64,000 nt of DNA, from the NCBI GenBank assembly GCA_003724185.1, contig RHGM01000003.1, positions 868,001-932,000 on the forward strand, given 5' to 3'. The stretch's first letter is position 1, and every line of letters begins with the position of its first letter. The notes beneath the pieces were generated by a model. The model was not told the DNA's origin and did not search any database. It saw nothing but the letters and a program-made list of their open reading frames with translations. Made by a program: the position numbers and the translations under genes. Below are positions 8,627 to 17,311 of the stretch, piece by piece. The DNA is from Porphyrobacter sp. IPPAS B-1204. GTDB taxonomy: Bacteria > Pseudomonadota > Alphaproteobacteria > Sphingomonadales > Sphingomonadaceae.

Positions 8627-9703
8627 TCAATGATCCGGCGTGCTCGACACCTTGTCCTCACTCCCAAAGATCGCAACCTCGTTCACCCCGTCGCTGGTCG
8701 CCCGCCCGCGATACATGCCGGTGGTGTTGAAGCTGAAGACTGCATGGCCTTCGGGCGTGACAAGGATCACCCCGCCATCACCGCCGAGGTCTTTGACGTC
8801 GGCCATAACAGAATCAGCAATGTACTCAGCCTCCTCTGGCTGCAGCGCGGCGGCGCCGTCGCTTTCGGCGGTCAGTGCGTTGAATTCCTTGACGCCGCGC
8901 AACCGAGCACAGATCTCATGCGCCACCCCGACGCGGAGGAAATACTCCCCCCACCCTGTCGCCGAGACCGCGCAGGCGCGGTTATCCGCGTAAGTCCCCG
9001 CCCCGATCACCGGGGCATCGCCCACGCGGCCCCAGCGCTTGCCGGTCATCCCCCCGGTCGAAGTCGCCGCCGCCATGTTGCCCTTCTGGTCGAGCGCCAC
9101 CGCGCCGACCGTGCCGAACTTCAAGTCCACATCCAGCGCCGAAAGCTGCTTCGCCTTCATCCGCTCCAGCGCGTCAAGGCGCATCGGCGTGATGAAATAG
9201 CTCTGCGGGGTGACGGCAAAGCCTTTTTCGAGCGCAAACTGCTCCGCGCCTTCCCCCACCAGCATCACATGCGGGCTGTCGGTACGCACCCGGTCGGCCA
9301 GCAGGATCGGGTTCTTCACCGTCCGCACCCCCGCAATCGCACCCGCTGAACGGTCGCGTCCGTCCATGATCGAGGCGTCAAGCTCGGCGTCCCCGTCCCA
9401 GGTCAGCACCGCGCCCTTGCCCGCGTTGAACAGCGGCGAATCCTCCATGATGATCACCGCCGCCTTGACCGCGTCCATCGCATCGCCGCCATCGGCCAGC
9501 ACCTTGGCCCCCGCATCCAGCGCGGTCTGGAGCATGGCCTCGTACTCCGCCTCTTTTTCCGGGGTCATGGCATCGCGGCTCAACGTCCCTGCCCCGCCGT
9601 GGATCGCCAGCGACCACCTGGGCTTTTCGGACGCGGGAGCCTCTTGCGCCAATACAGCGGCGGGCATCAGGGCGAGGGCGATTGTCGCGATCAGTGTCTT
9701 CAT
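8627..9703 (-). CDS. Isoaspartyl peptidase / plant-type L-asparaginase, exported
   Basis: An N-terminal nucleophile hydrolase that cleaves isoaspartyl dipeptides or asparagine. A signal peptide (about residues 1-20, ending VLAQ) suggests periplasmic location. The family start SLAIHGGAGTLSR is at about residues 31-43. The autoprocessing site and catalytic threonine are in FGTVGAVALD (T198). Downstream come TSTGGMTGKRWGRVGDAPVIGAGTYAD elements that line the substrate pocket. The length of 358 residues fits a precursor that splits into alpha and beta chains. It is divergent from the GNAT gene (75-base gap) and convergent with the beta-lactamase-like gene. IaaA/EcAIII-type enzymes are the nearest known relatives. 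Confidence 0.92.
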   Translation of the reverse strand: MKTLIATIALALMPAAVLAQEAPASEKPRWSLAIHGGAGTLSRDAMTPEKEAEYEAMLQTALDAGAKVLADGGDAMDAVKAAVIIMEDSPLFNAGKGAVLTWDGDAELDASIMDGRDRSAGAIAGVRTVKNPILLADRVRTDSPHVMLVGEGAEQFALEKGFAVTPQSYFITPMRLDALERMKAKQLSALDVDLKFGTVGAVALDQKGNMAAATSTGGMTGKRWGRVGDAPVIGAGTYADNRACAVSATGWGEYFLRVGVAHEICARLRGVKEFNALTAESDGAAALQPEEAEYIADSVMADVKDLGGDGGVILVTPEGHAVFSFNTTGMYRGRATSDGVNEVAIFGSEDKVSSTPDH

Positions 9704-9778
9704 GGGCGCGAGGTGTAACGCGGCCCTGCATCTTTCGCCAGCTTAACAACACAGATCAGGCTCGCTAGGGCGAGGCCC

Positions 9779-10291
9779 ATGATCTACCGTGCCGCCACCA
9801 TCGCCGATGCCCCCGCACTTGCCGCACTGGGCGCCGAGACGTTCATCGCCGCTTTCGGGCATCTCTACACCGAGACTGACCTTGCCGCCTTTCTGGCGCA
9901 GGTCCATTCCCCCGGCCCGGTCGCCGAGGAGATCGCAGGCGAAAGCTGCACCCACCGCCTCGCCGAACAGGACGGCAGCCTCGTTGCCTATTGCAAGCTG
10001 CGCTACCCCAGCCACTACACCGCTTACACCGATGCGCGCGATCCGATCGAGCTTGGCCAGCTTTACGCCCTGCCCGGTTACACCGGCGCAGGCATCGGCG
10101 CGCAGCTGATGGACTGGGCGCTGGCCACGGCGCGCGAGCGGTCGCACGATGCGGTCCTTCTGTCGGTCTATGCCGAGAATTACGGCGCGCAGCGGTTCTA
10201 TCAGCGCTATGGCTTCGGCAAGATCGCGGACATCACCTTCCCGGTCGGCGAGCAGCTCGATCCGGAGTTCCTCTACGAACTTAAACTTTAG
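9779..10291 (+). CDS. GNAT-family N-acetyltransferase
   Basis: A 170-residue protein made of a single acetyltransferase fold. The acetyl-CoA pyrophosphate loop appears as LYALPGYTGAGIGAQLMDWAL (about residues 96-117). This is the R/Q-x-x-G-x-G/A region, although the usual first Arg/Gln is Tyr-Thr here. The C-terminal part, LLSVYAENYGAQRFYQRYGF (about residues 127-147), is the typical last strand and helix. Substrate unknown. It starts 15 bases after a short AT-poor divergent intergenic region and ends 14 bases before the SDR gene, so the two may form an operon. Confidence 0.85.
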   Translation: MIYRAATIADAPALAALGAETFIAAFGHLYTETDLAAFLAQVHSPGPVAEEIAGESCTHRLAEQDGSLVAYCKLRYPSHYTAYTDARDPIELGQLYALPGYTGAGIGAQLMDWALATARERSHDAVLLSVYAENYGAQRFYQRYGFGKIADITFPVGEQLDPEFLYELKL

Positions 10292-10305
10292 GCGGGAGAG
10301 ACAGC

Positions 10306-11256
10306 ATGAGCGAATTCGGATGGGCCAGCACCACGGACGAGGTGCTGGACGGCAAGGACTTGCGCGGTCTCACCGTGTTCATCACCGGGGCAAATTCGGG
10401 GCTGGGGCAGGAAACCGCCCGCGCGATGGCGTCCAAAGGCGCGCATATCATCATGGCGGGACGCGATCAGGCCAAGCTGGATGATGCCGCCGCCGCGATC
10501 CATGCCGAAGTGCCCGGCGCGCAGCTGGACACCATCACCGTCGATCTCACCAGCCTCGAAAACATCCGTGCCGCCACCTCGCGCGCGCGCCAGCGGTTCA
10601 GCAAGATTGACCTGCTGATCAACAATGCGGGCGTGATGGCCACCCCCTTCGGGCACACCGCCGACGGGTTCGAAATGCAGTTCGGCACCAACCACCTCGG
10701 CCATTTCGCCCTGACGGGGGAGCTGTTCCCGTTGATCGAGGCAGGGGAAGGCAAGCGCATCGTCAACCTGTCGAGCCGGGGACATCACTTCGCGCCGGTC
10801 GATTTCGAAGACCCGCACTTCCGCCACCGGCCCTATGATCCGTGGCAGAGTTATGGTCATTCCAAGACCGCCAACGTGCTGTTCAGCGTCGGGTTGGAGC
10901 AGCGTTACGCCGTGCTGGGCATCCACGCCTATGCGGTGCATCCGGGCGGCATCCAGACCAATCTCGGCCGCCATATGACCCCCGAAATGATCGAAACGCT
11001 GATGAAGCGCGTCACCACCTCCGACGCCGGCTTTGCCTGGAAAACGATCCCGCAAGGCGCGGCGACCAGCTGCTGGGCAGCGACCGCACCCGAACTGGAA
11101 GGCACAGGCGGGGTCTATTGCGAGGATTGCCACGTCGCAGAAGTGGACGACGAATCCTCGCAAGGCGGCGTGCGCTCCTATGCGCTCAACCCCAGCTATG
11201 CCGACCAGTTGTGGAAGCTTTCCGAAGACCTGACCGGGGTGAAATACCCGAGCTAA
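10306..11256 (+). CDS. Short-chain dehydrogenase/reductase
   Basis: A Rossmann-fold NAD(P)-dependent oxidoreductase of 316 residues. The cofactor loop TGANSGLGQETA (about residues 27-38), the structural NNAG motif (about residues 106-109) and the catalytic pair YGHSK (about residues 185-189) are all present. The extra length past the usual 250 residues and the motif order resemble the retinol-dehydrogenase/WW-domain-oxidoreductase-like subgroup. A good ribosome site (GGGAGAGA) precedes the ATG. The stop overlaps the 3' end of the opposite-strand esterase by 4 bases. The substrate cannot be inferred. Confidence 0.9.
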   Translation: MSEFGWASTTDEVLDGKDLRGLTVFITGANSGLGQETARAMASKGAHIIMAGRDQAKLDDAAAAIHAEVPGAQLDTITVDLTSLENIRAATSRARQRFSKIDLLINNAGVMATPFGHTADGFEMQFGTNHLGHFALTGELFPLIEAGEGKRIVNLSSRGHHFAPVDFEDPHFRHRPYDPWQSYGHSKTANVLFSVGLEQRYAVLGIHAYAVHPGGIQTNLGRHMTPEMIETLMKRVTTSDAGFAWKTIPQGAATSCWAATAPELEGTGGVYCEDCHVAEVDDESSQGGVRSYALNPSYADQLWKLSEDLTGVKYPS

Positions 11257-12191
11257 TCCACGAGGAAATCCCGCAGCAGCGCTATCACATCCCTCGCCTC
11301 GCGGGTCGGGGTGATCGCCATGAAGACATGCGGTGCGGCTTCGTATTCATACAGTTTCGCGTCCACCCCGGCGGCGCGCAGCTTGGCGATGAAGGTGCGC
11401 GAATCGATGATGAACAGGTCGTGCCGCCCGGTCCAGATGCGGGTCGGGGGCAGCAGGGCCAGCTCTTCGGCGGGGGTATAGAGCGGGCTGACCTCGGCGC
11501 TGGCAGGATCGCGCCCGCCCGCCACCAACGCCCCGCAGGCGCGCAGGGTGCCGATCTTCAGCATCACATCATGCGGCTCGACAGCCGCAATCGCCGGATC
11601 GGCCAGCGTCAGATCGAGCCACGGCGCGAACAGCGCCAGCTTGCCCGGCATCGCCCCGCCCGCCTTGGCCAGTCGCAGCGCCAAGGCCAGTGCCATATGC
11701 CCGCCCGCAGAATCGCCGTTCAGGATGATCTTCGCCGGATCATGATGCTCGGCCAAGGTTGCCCAGGCCGCGTCGGCAACCGCGTCCTGTTCGGCATGGC
11801 TGGCTTCGGGCACCACGGGGTAAAGCGGGACGGTAACGCTGATCCCGCAATGTTTCACCATCGCAGCCACCAGCGGCCAGTGCACCTTGAACATCGGCCG
11901 CACGAACCCGCCGCCGTGGAAATAGAGCATGTGCCATTCCGCAGGGCCACTTTTGGGATGGATGGTCACCACCGGGTGCCCTGCCGCATCCCACCCGCCG
12001 ACCTGAAAATCGCGGAAAAAGGCCTCCGGCATCGGCGCATCGGCAGGCAACTTCCTCCCGGCCATAGCCGCTTGAAACCCGGCGGCATCATGCGGAAACA
12101 CCGGTGGCCGCCGCGCGATCACCCATTTAACCGCACGCATGATCAGGCTCGGCGCGCTGCTGCGCAGTTCAATCGCGGTCTCGGTCAGCAT
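11253..12191 (-). CDS. Alpha/beta hydrolase of the hormone-sensitive-lipase type
   Basis: An esterase/lipase-like protein of 312 residues. The oxyanion-hole motif HGGGFVRP (about residues 92-99) and nucleophile elbow GDSAGGH (about residues 159-165) mark the bacterial HSL family. The third acid lies in the [12 protein letters not shown] region and the catalytic His in AAPHVFM near the C-terminus. There is no signal peptide. A purine-rich AAGGGGATGAG box precedes the ATG at 12191. It stands alone, divergent from ispG. It probably hydrolyses short-chain or medium-chain esters. Confidence 0.9.
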   Translation of the reverse strand: MLTETAIELRSSAPSLIMRAVKWVIARRPPVFPHDAAGFQAAMAGRKLPADAPMPEAFFRDFQVGGWDAAGHPVVTIHPKSGPAEWHMLYFHGGGFVRPMFKVHWPLVAAMVKHCGISVTVPLYPVVPEASHAEQDAVADAAWATLAEHHDPAKIILNGDSAGGHMALALALRLAKAGGAMPGKLALFAPWLDLTLADPAIAAVEPHDVMLKIGTLRACGALVAGGRDPASAEVSPLYTPAEELALLPPTRIWTGRHDLFIIDSRTFIAKLRAAGVDAKLYEYEAAPHVFMAITPTREARDVIALLRDFLVD

Positions 12192-12292
12192 CTCTCATCC
12201 CCTTGCCGCGCCAGACTGGCGCAGCAAGGGGCCAAGTCAAGCGCGACTGCTGGTCATTGCAGGGCCACGCTTTGCCGACTATATGCCGCTCC

Positions 12293-13441
12293 ATGTCTTC
12301 CATCCGTCCGTGGCGCACGATCGAACGGCGCAAATCGCGCCAGATCATGGTGGGGAATGTCCCCGTAGGCGGTGATGCTCCCATCACCGTGCAAACCATG
12401 ACCAACACCCCGACAGAGGACGTGCGCGCAACGCTCGACCAGATCCGGCGGTGCGAGGAAGTGGGCGCGGACATCATCCGCGTGTCCTGCCCGACCGAGG
12501 AATCGACCCGCGATTTCAAGAAGATCACCCGCGCAGCGCGCATCCCGATCGTGGCCGACATCCATTTCCACTACAAACGCGCCCTGGAAGCAGCCGATGC
12601 GGGCGCGGCGTGCCTGCGCATCAACCCCGGCAATATTGGTTCCGCCCAGCGCGTCGCCGAAGTGGTGCGCGCCGCCAAGGCCAATGGCTGCGCGATCCGC
12701 ATCGGGGTTAACGCGGGGAGCCTTGAGAAAGACCTGCTCGAAAAATATGGCGAGCCCTGCCCGGAAGCGCTGATCGAAAGCGCGCTTGATCATATCAAGC
12801 TGCTGCAGGATCATGATTTCCACGAATACAAGGTGGCGGTGAAGGCCTCCGACGTGTTCCTTGCGGTCGCGGCCTATCATGGCCTCGCCGAAACGGTCGA
12901 TTGCCCGCTGCACCTCGGCATCACCGAAGCGGGCGGGTTGATCGGCGGCACGGTGAAATCCAGCATCGGCATGGGCAGCCTGCTGTGGGCCGGCATCGGT
13001 GACACGATCCGCGTCAGCCTGTCGGCGGAACCGGAAGAAGAAATCAAGGTCGGCTACCATATGCTCAAGGCCCTGGGCCTGCGCACCCGCGGCGTGCGGG
13101 TGGTGTCCTGCCCGTCGTGCTCGCGGCAGGGCTTCGATGTGATCCGCACGGTCGAAACGCTGGAAAAGCGGCTCGAACACATCAAGACCCCGATGAGCCT
13201 TTCGGTGCTCGGCTGCGTGGTCAACGGCCCTGGCGAAGCGCGCGAAACCGATATCGGCCTGACCGGCGGCGGCAATGGCAAGCATATGGTCTACCTGTCG
13301 GGCATGAAGGCCCACGCCATCGATGACGAGGCGATGCTCGATCACATCGTCCGGCTGGTCGAGGAAAAGGCCGCTGCCATCGAAGCGGGCGAGGCGACTG
13401 CCTTCGATCCCCACGCTCAGCCCGCCGAAGCCGCCGAGTGA
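12293..13441 (+). CDS. ispG: 4-hydroxy-3-methylbut-2-enyl diphosphate synthase
   Basis: The penultimate enzyme of the MEP isoprenoid pathway, a cytoplasmic [4Fe-4S] enzyme. Cluster ligands appear as [10 protein letters not shown] (about residues 272-281) and [10 protein letters not shown] (about residues 305-314). The TIM-barrel start reads [14 protein letters not shown] chose ATG 12293 (382 residues, [17 protein letters not shown]) because homologues begin there and the longer frame from 12203 has no family similarity. The stop overlaps the GTG start of the thioredoxin-like gene. Isoprenoid flux supports quinones, carotenoids and, given bchE nearby, bacteriochlorophyll tails. Confidence 0.95.
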   Translation: MSSIRPWRTIERRKSRQIMVGNVPVGGDAPITVQTMTNTPTEDVRATLDQIRRCEEVGADIIRVSCPTEESTRDFKKITRAARIPIVADIHFHYKRALEAADAGAACLRINPGNIGSAQRVAEVVRAAKANGCAIRIGVNAGSLEKDLLEKYGEPCPEALIESALDHIKLLQDHDFHEYKVAVKASDVFLAVAAYHGLAETVDCPLHLGITEAGGLIGGTVKSSIGMGSLLWAGIGDTIRVSLSAEPEEEIKVGYHMLKALGLRTRGVRVVSCPSCSRQGFDVIRTVETLEKRLEHIKTPMSLSVLGCVVNGPGEARETDIGLTGGGNGKHMVYLSGMKAHAIDDEAMLDHIVRLVEEKAAAIEAGEATAFDPHAQPAEAAE

Positions 13442-13959
13442 TCCGCGCCGCGTTGGCCGCAGGTCTGGCGCTGGCGCTGGCCGCCTGCACTGGAGGGCCT
13501 CAACCCACGACCGCTGCCGCCCCGGCCCACCCCGAGGCGAAATCCTTCGCCGTAACGCCCGATGCGATGGGCGATGTTGACGCCGCGCTCACCCGCGCCG
13601 CCGGCAATGGCAAGCGGGTGCTGCTGGTGATGGGCGCGAACTGGTGCCACGACAGCCGCGCTCTGGCCGGATGGCTGGAAACCCCGCGCTTTGCCGCGCT
13701 CGTGGCGGACCGGTACGAACTCGTTTTCGTCAATGTCGGCCTGCCGCAAACCGGCGACGGGCATAATCTGGCGGTGTCGGAACGGTTCGGCCTCAAAGGC
13801 TTCCCCGGCACGCCCGCGCTGCTGGTGCTGACAGCGGACGGCCAGCTGATCAACGCCGACACCGCGCAAAGCTGGCGCAACGCCGCCAGCCGCAGCGAAG
13901 ATGCCATCCACGCCGAACTTGCCGCTCTGGCCGAGGCTCCCCCGCCGCCCGCACCATGA
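13438..13959 (+). CDS. Thioredoxin-fold lipoprotein with a single active-site cysteine
   Basis: A 173-residue lipoprotein. It starts with GTG overlapping the ispG stop and has a short signal peptide with lipobox LAAC (C17). A thioredoxin-like core follows: [20 protein letters not shown] (C70), then [17 protein letters not shown] carrying the cis-proline equivalent. The usual CxxC is replaced by C-H-D-S, so the second cysteine is missing and a thiol-disulfide relay through this motif is not possible. It could act as a monothiol protein, peroxidase-like, or as a structural chaperone. It overlaps mntP by 4 bases, suggesting co-translation of ispG, this gene and mntP. Confidence 0.78.
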   Translation: MIRAALAAGLALALAACTGGPQPTTAAAPAHPEAKSFAVTPDAMGDVDAALTRAAGNGKRVLLVMGANWCHDSRALAGWLETPRFAALVADRYELVFVNVGLPQTGDGHNLAVSERFGLKGFPGTPALLVLTADGQLINADTAQSWRNAASRSEDAIHAELAALAEAPPPPAP

Positions 13960-14501
13960 TCGCGGCCCTGTTCCTCGCCTTCGCGCTGGCGATGGACGCC
14001 TTTGCCGTGGCGTTGACGCAGGGCGCACGGTTCCGCCCTTCGCTGCGCGGGGGGCTGGCGATTGCGCTCACCTTCGGGGTGTTTCAGGCGGTGATGCCGC
14101 TGGCGGGCTGGGGAATTGGCGCCATTGCTCTCGGCTATGTCGAAGCGGTCGATCACTGGATCGCCTTCGGGCTGCTGACATTCCTCGGCCTGCGGATGGT
14201 CCGGGGCCATGTCGGCGAGGAAGAAGCGTCTCGCAAGCTCACTGGCAGGGCGCTGATCGTCGCGGGCGTGGCGACAAGTGTCGATGCGCTGGCGGCGGGG
14301 ATCACGCTGCCCACACTCAGCATCGCGCCACAGCTGGCCGCGGCGCTGATCGGCATGGTCACCTTCGCCATGAGCGGTGCAGGCGTGGTGCTGGGGCGGA
14401 GCGCGGGCGACCGCTGGGGCGCGTGGGCCGAACGGGCGGGCGGGATCATCCTCATCGCCCTAGGCGGCAAGATCCTCGCCGAACATTCAGGCTGGGTGTG
14501 A
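13956..14501 (+). CDS. mntP: MntP-like manganese efflux pump
   Basis: A 181-residue membrane protein with six predicted helices in two repeats, each bearing the DUF204 acidic motif: LAMDAFAVALTQG (about residues 7-20) and TSVDALAAGITLP (about residues 108-121). These Asp residues coordinate Mn2+ in MntP. It exports manganese from the cytoplasm. Many mntP genes are controlled by MntR or a manganese riboswitch (yybP-ykoY). Here there is no room upstream for one, since the start lies inside the previous gene, so control would have to come from the ispG promoter. Confidence 0.9.
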   Translation: MIAALFLAFALAMDAFAVALTQGARFRPSLRGGLAIALTFGVFQAVMPLAGWGIGAIALGYVEAVDHWIAFGLLTFLGLRMVRGHVGEEEASRKLTGRALIVAGVATSVDALAAGITLPTLSIAPQLAAALIGMVTFAMSGAGVVLGRSAGDRWGAWAERAGGIILIALGGKILAEHSGWV

Positions 14502-14507
14502 TCCGGC

Positions 14508-15419
14508 ATGCTCCACGTCGTCCACCATGCCGACTACATGGCCCCGCGCCCCGAACGCGGCAGCTTCCGCTTCGACAAGTACTATCTCGTGATGGAGGAA
14601 TTGCGGGCCAGCGGCACCGCGATCACCGAACACGCGCCCGAACCAATGCCGCGCGAATGGCTGGAAGCGGTGCATTGCCCCGATTACGTCGATCAGGTGT
14701 TCCGCGCAGACGTCCCGCGCGACAAGGAACGCCGGATCGGCTTTCCGGTCACGCCCGCCATCACATCGCGTGTGCGCCACACCAATGGCGGCACTTGGCT
14801 CGCCGCGCAGTTGGCCCGACAACACGGTTACGCCGCAAACTCCGCCGCCGGGAGCCACCACGCGCTGCATGACACCGGCGCGGGATACTGCGTGTTCAAC
14901 GATCTGGCGGTGACCGCCAACCGCCTTATCGCAGACCGCCACGCAGCCCGCGTGCTGATCGTCGATCTCGACGTGCATCAGGGCGATGGCACCGCCAGCC
15001 TCACCGCCGGGCGCGAGGATATCTTCACCCTCTCGCTCCATGCCGAGAAGAACTTCCCGGTCCGAAAGGCACGCTCCAGCCTTGATGTGGGCCTGCCGGA
15101 CGGGGTGGATGATGATGGCTACATGGCCGCGCTGACCCGCCATCTGCCGCAGGTGTTTGCCGACTTCGCGCCGGATTTCGTGCTCTATCAGGCGGGCGTC
15201 GATCCGCATGTCGATGACAAGCTGGGGCGGTTGGCGCTGACCGACGCGGGGCTGGCCCTGCGTGACCGCTTCGTGACCGGTGAAGCGCGGCGCCGCGCCC
15301 TGCCGATCGCCAGCGCTCTGGGCGGGGGATACGGCGACGATCCGCGCACGGTTGCCGCCCGCCACGCCGCCTCGATGCTGACAATGGCCGACGAAAACGG
15401 GCGCTGGCCTCAGAAATAG
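14508..15419 (+). CDS. HDAC-like (class IV/acetoin-utilisation type) deacetylase
   Basis: A zinc-dependent deacetylase of 303 residues. The fold's hallmark elements are in order: GSHHALHDTGAGYCVFNDLAV (tandem His and the Cys-Val-Phe-Asn-Asp block, about residues 118-139), VDLDVHQGDGT (zinc ligands Asp and His, about residues 151-161), and LGGGYGDD with the final glycine-rich loop (about residues 272-280). Bacterial members remove acetyl groups from polyamines, small amides or acetoin-related substrates. It starts 6 bases after mntP and probably shares its transcript. The 3' end overlaps the opposite-strand hypothetical gene by 10 bases. Confidence 0.9.
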   Translation: MLHVVHHADYMAPRPERGSFRFDKYYLVMEELRASGTAITEHAPEPMPREWLEAVHCPDYVDQVFRADVPRDKERRIGFPVTPAITSRVRHTNGGTWLAAQLARQHGYAANSAAGSHHALHDTGAGYCVFNDLAVTANRLIADRHAARVLIVDLDVHQGDGTASLTAGREDIFTLSLHAEKNFPVRKARSSLDVGLPDGVDDDGYMAALTRHLPQVFADFAPDFVLYQAGVDPHVDDKLGRLALTDAGLALRDRFVTGEARRRALPIASALGGGYGDDPRTVAARHAASMLTMADENGRWPQK

Positions 15420-15919
15420 ATATCGATGTAATCGGTCAGATAGTCGCACCATTCAAACTGGCGCAGGCGGTAATATTTGCGGTTCTGGGTGATCTCGAAC
15501 CGCCAGTCGGCTGTGGCCTTGCACATCCGTCCGGCATCCGGCGCGTTCTCGATCGTGACGGTCCCGTTGAGGATGAAATAATTCTCCCCCACCTCGGTGA
15601 TGATCCCGTCGACGCCGACATAGGCATTTGCTGGCCCGGCCTGACTGCCGATCATCCGCCACACCCCGTCGCCATCGACCAGTGTGCGGATTTCTCCGCG
15701 GGTATTCCAGTCAATCCATTGCAGGGTGATCCCCTTGGCTGCGGCGATCCGTACCAGATCCTCGGGGCTCAGCACGCGGGTCGGCTGGATCAGGGGTTCA
15801 TCATAATTGTCGTTGTACAGCTCCTCGGGCGGGAGGTTGTCATGGACCGTGTCCGGCGCGTCCTGCGCCGCGAGCGGACCGGCCACCAGCGCCAGCGCAG
15901 CCACGATCAAACCCCGCAT
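15410..15919 (-). CDS. Exported protein of unknown function
   Basis: Not recognised. The 169-residue protein has a clear signal peptide (MRGLIVAALALVAGPLAAQ, cleavage after residue 18 or 19) and no further membrane segment. The mature part includes LVRIAAAKGITLQWIDWNTRGEIRTLVD and a tail with RKYYRLRQFEWCDYLTDYIDIYF (aromatic-rich). Two cysteines late in the sequence (RMCKA and EWCDY) could form a disulfide in the periplasm. I chose ATG 15919 because an AGAGGGGT ribosome site lies just upstream; the longer frame from 16027 would mask the signal peptide. It is a single gene, convergent with the HDAC-like gene. Confidence 0.7.
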   Translation of the reverse strand: MRGLIVAALALVAGPLAAQDAPDTVHDNLPPEELYNDNYDEPLIQPTRVLSPEDLVRIAAAKGITLQWIDWNTRGEIRTLVDGDGVWRMIGSQAGPANAYVGVDGIITEVGENYFILNGTVTIENAPDAGRMCKATADWRFEITQNRKYYRLRQFEWCDYLTDYIDIYF

Positions 15920-16104
15920 TCCGACCCCTCTTGCGCGCATTCCGATCACTCCGTCTTGTGCGCCCGGACATAGAGCACGGGCCGCCAGCAAGGAAAGCCC
16001 CGGCGCGTTTCGGGCACCTTCCTCCATGAACCGAGGCTAGTGTGCGACGAACCGTTGCCAGCCCTTATTGGGAACGCAAGGAGGGCGGGTTACGTTGTGA
16101 CGTA

Positions 16105-16806
16105 ATGAAGCGTCGGGACATTCTGAAGGGCACTCTGGTGGCCGGGGCAGCGCTGGCCTTGCCGGCCCGCCTGTTCGCGTCCGTCGCCCCCGGCTCTCCG
16201 CGTGATCGCATCCTGTTCGATATCGCCAAGCGCGAATTGCTGCGCGCAGGCAATGCAATCTGGAAGCACGACATTGTCGGCATCGCCGATTTCGGCCTCC
16301 ATTCGGCCAAGCCCCGGTTCCACTTCGTCAATCTCGAACTGGGCGAAGTGCAGTCCTATCACGTCAGCCACGGGCAGGGTTCCGATCCGCAGCATGATGG
16401 CTGGCTCAAGCAGTTCAGCAACACCGAAGGATCGAACGCGACCAGCCGCGGGGCCTATGTCACCTGGGAATGGTACAAGGGCCGCTATGGCACTTCGGTG
16501 CGGCTGGGCGGGCTGGATGAAAGCAACAACGCCGCGCTGCAACGCTATATTGTGATGCACCGCGCCGATTATGCCGAATCGCGTCACCTTGAAAAATGGG
16601 GGCGCCTCGGGCGCTCCAACGGCTGCTTCGCGATGGGAGAAGAACAGTTCCGCATCGCGCTGATGCACCTTTCGGGCGGGCGCCTGCTGTTTGCCGATTC
16701 CCTCGGGCTGGAGGAAGACGGCAGCATCCAGCCGGTGCCGGAACTGGCGATGATCGAGCGCGCACCGCTGGATCTTTCCCCGCGCCCGATGATCAGCGCG
16801 TATTGA
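16105..16806 (+). CDS. Murein L,D-transpeptidase (YkuD-like, family 2), Tat-exported
   Basis: A 233-residue protein starting MKRRDILKGTLVAGAALALPARLFA, a twin-arginine-type signal. The mature domain matches the 'murein L,D-transpeptidase catalytic domain' family: a conserved FHFVNLELGEV strand, GQGSDPQHDG, MHRADYAE, and the catalytic GRSNGCFAM with Cys at about residue 193. Such enzymes attack peptidoglycan stem peptides. ATG 16105 has its ribosome site (AGGAGGG) about 20 bases upstream, which is far; the longer GTG start at 16042 is less likely because it would bury the signal. It is followed 3 bases later by a small membrane protein. Confidence 0.85.
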   Translation: MKRRDILKGTLVAGAALALPARLFASVAPGSPRDRILFDIAKRELLRAGNAIWKHDIVGIADFGLHSAKPRFHFVNLELGEVQSYHVSHGQGSDPQHDGWLKQFSNTEGSNATSRGAYVTWEWYKGRYGTSVRLGGLDESNNAALQRYIVMHRADYAESRHLEKWGRLGRSNGCFAMGEEQFRIALMHLSGGRLLFADSLGLEEDGSIQPVPELAMIERAPLDLSPRPMISAY

Positions 16807-16809
16807 AGC

Positions 16810-17310
16810 TTGGCCTACCGGGGCGGCTTCGGCAGACCTGCATCGCGGCTGGCAGCGACGGCTGGGGCCATTGTCCCGGCCAGCATCATCGCCGGGATCA
16901 TCGGAACGGCCTGCCTGATGGTCGGAATGATGGGCGCAGCCCTGTTCACCGGCGGGTTCGGCTCCTTTTCGATTGATGCTCTGCTGGCCATGCTGGTCTT
17001 TACAGGGGCGCTGATCGCAGTGGGATCGATCGGCGGCACCTTTATGGTGGCTTTCTATCTGGTGATCTTCGGCCTTCCCGTCGCACTGCTGCTGGGCGAG
17101 CACATCCGCACGCCCGCCGGACTGCTGGCCGCGATGGCGACCGGCCTTGCAGCCGCCTATGCGGCGATGCGCTGGCTGTGGGGCATGACGTGGGCCTCCG
17201 GCGAGCCGGTCTGGAACGGAGAAGCGTTCGTCGTGTTGTGCTTCGTCCTGCCCGCCGCGTGGTTCTACCGGAAGCAGGTCATCGCCATGCTCGACGAGCT
17301 TCCGGCATAG
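16810..17310 (+). CDS. Small polytopic membrane protein of unknown function
   Basis: Not recognised. 166 residues with four hydrophobic segments (about residues 18-40, 52-72, 75-92, 100-120) and another near the C-terminus, then a short basic-acidic tail. The reading frame has a TTG at 16810, 3 bases after the transpeptidase stop. No ATG sits closer than about 40 codons in, so TTG is the best start but uncertain. It abuts the 3' end of the opposite-strand L,D-transpeptidase with a 1-base gap. It may support the neighbouring cell-wall enzyme, but that is only context. Confidence 0.6.
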   Translation: MAYRGGFGRPASRLAATAGAIVPASIIAGIIGTACLMVGMMGAALFTGGFGSFSIDALLAMLVFTGALIAVGSIGGTFMVAFYLVIFGLPVALLLGEHIRTPAGLLAAMATGLAAAYAAMRWLWGMTWASGEPVWNGEAFVVLCFVLPAAWFYRKQVIAMLDELPA

Positions 17311-17311
17311 C

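Noticed and set aside
13956..14501. A yybP-ykoY manganese riboswitch for mntP
   Set aside because: mntP starts inside the previous gene; no leader exists to hold one.
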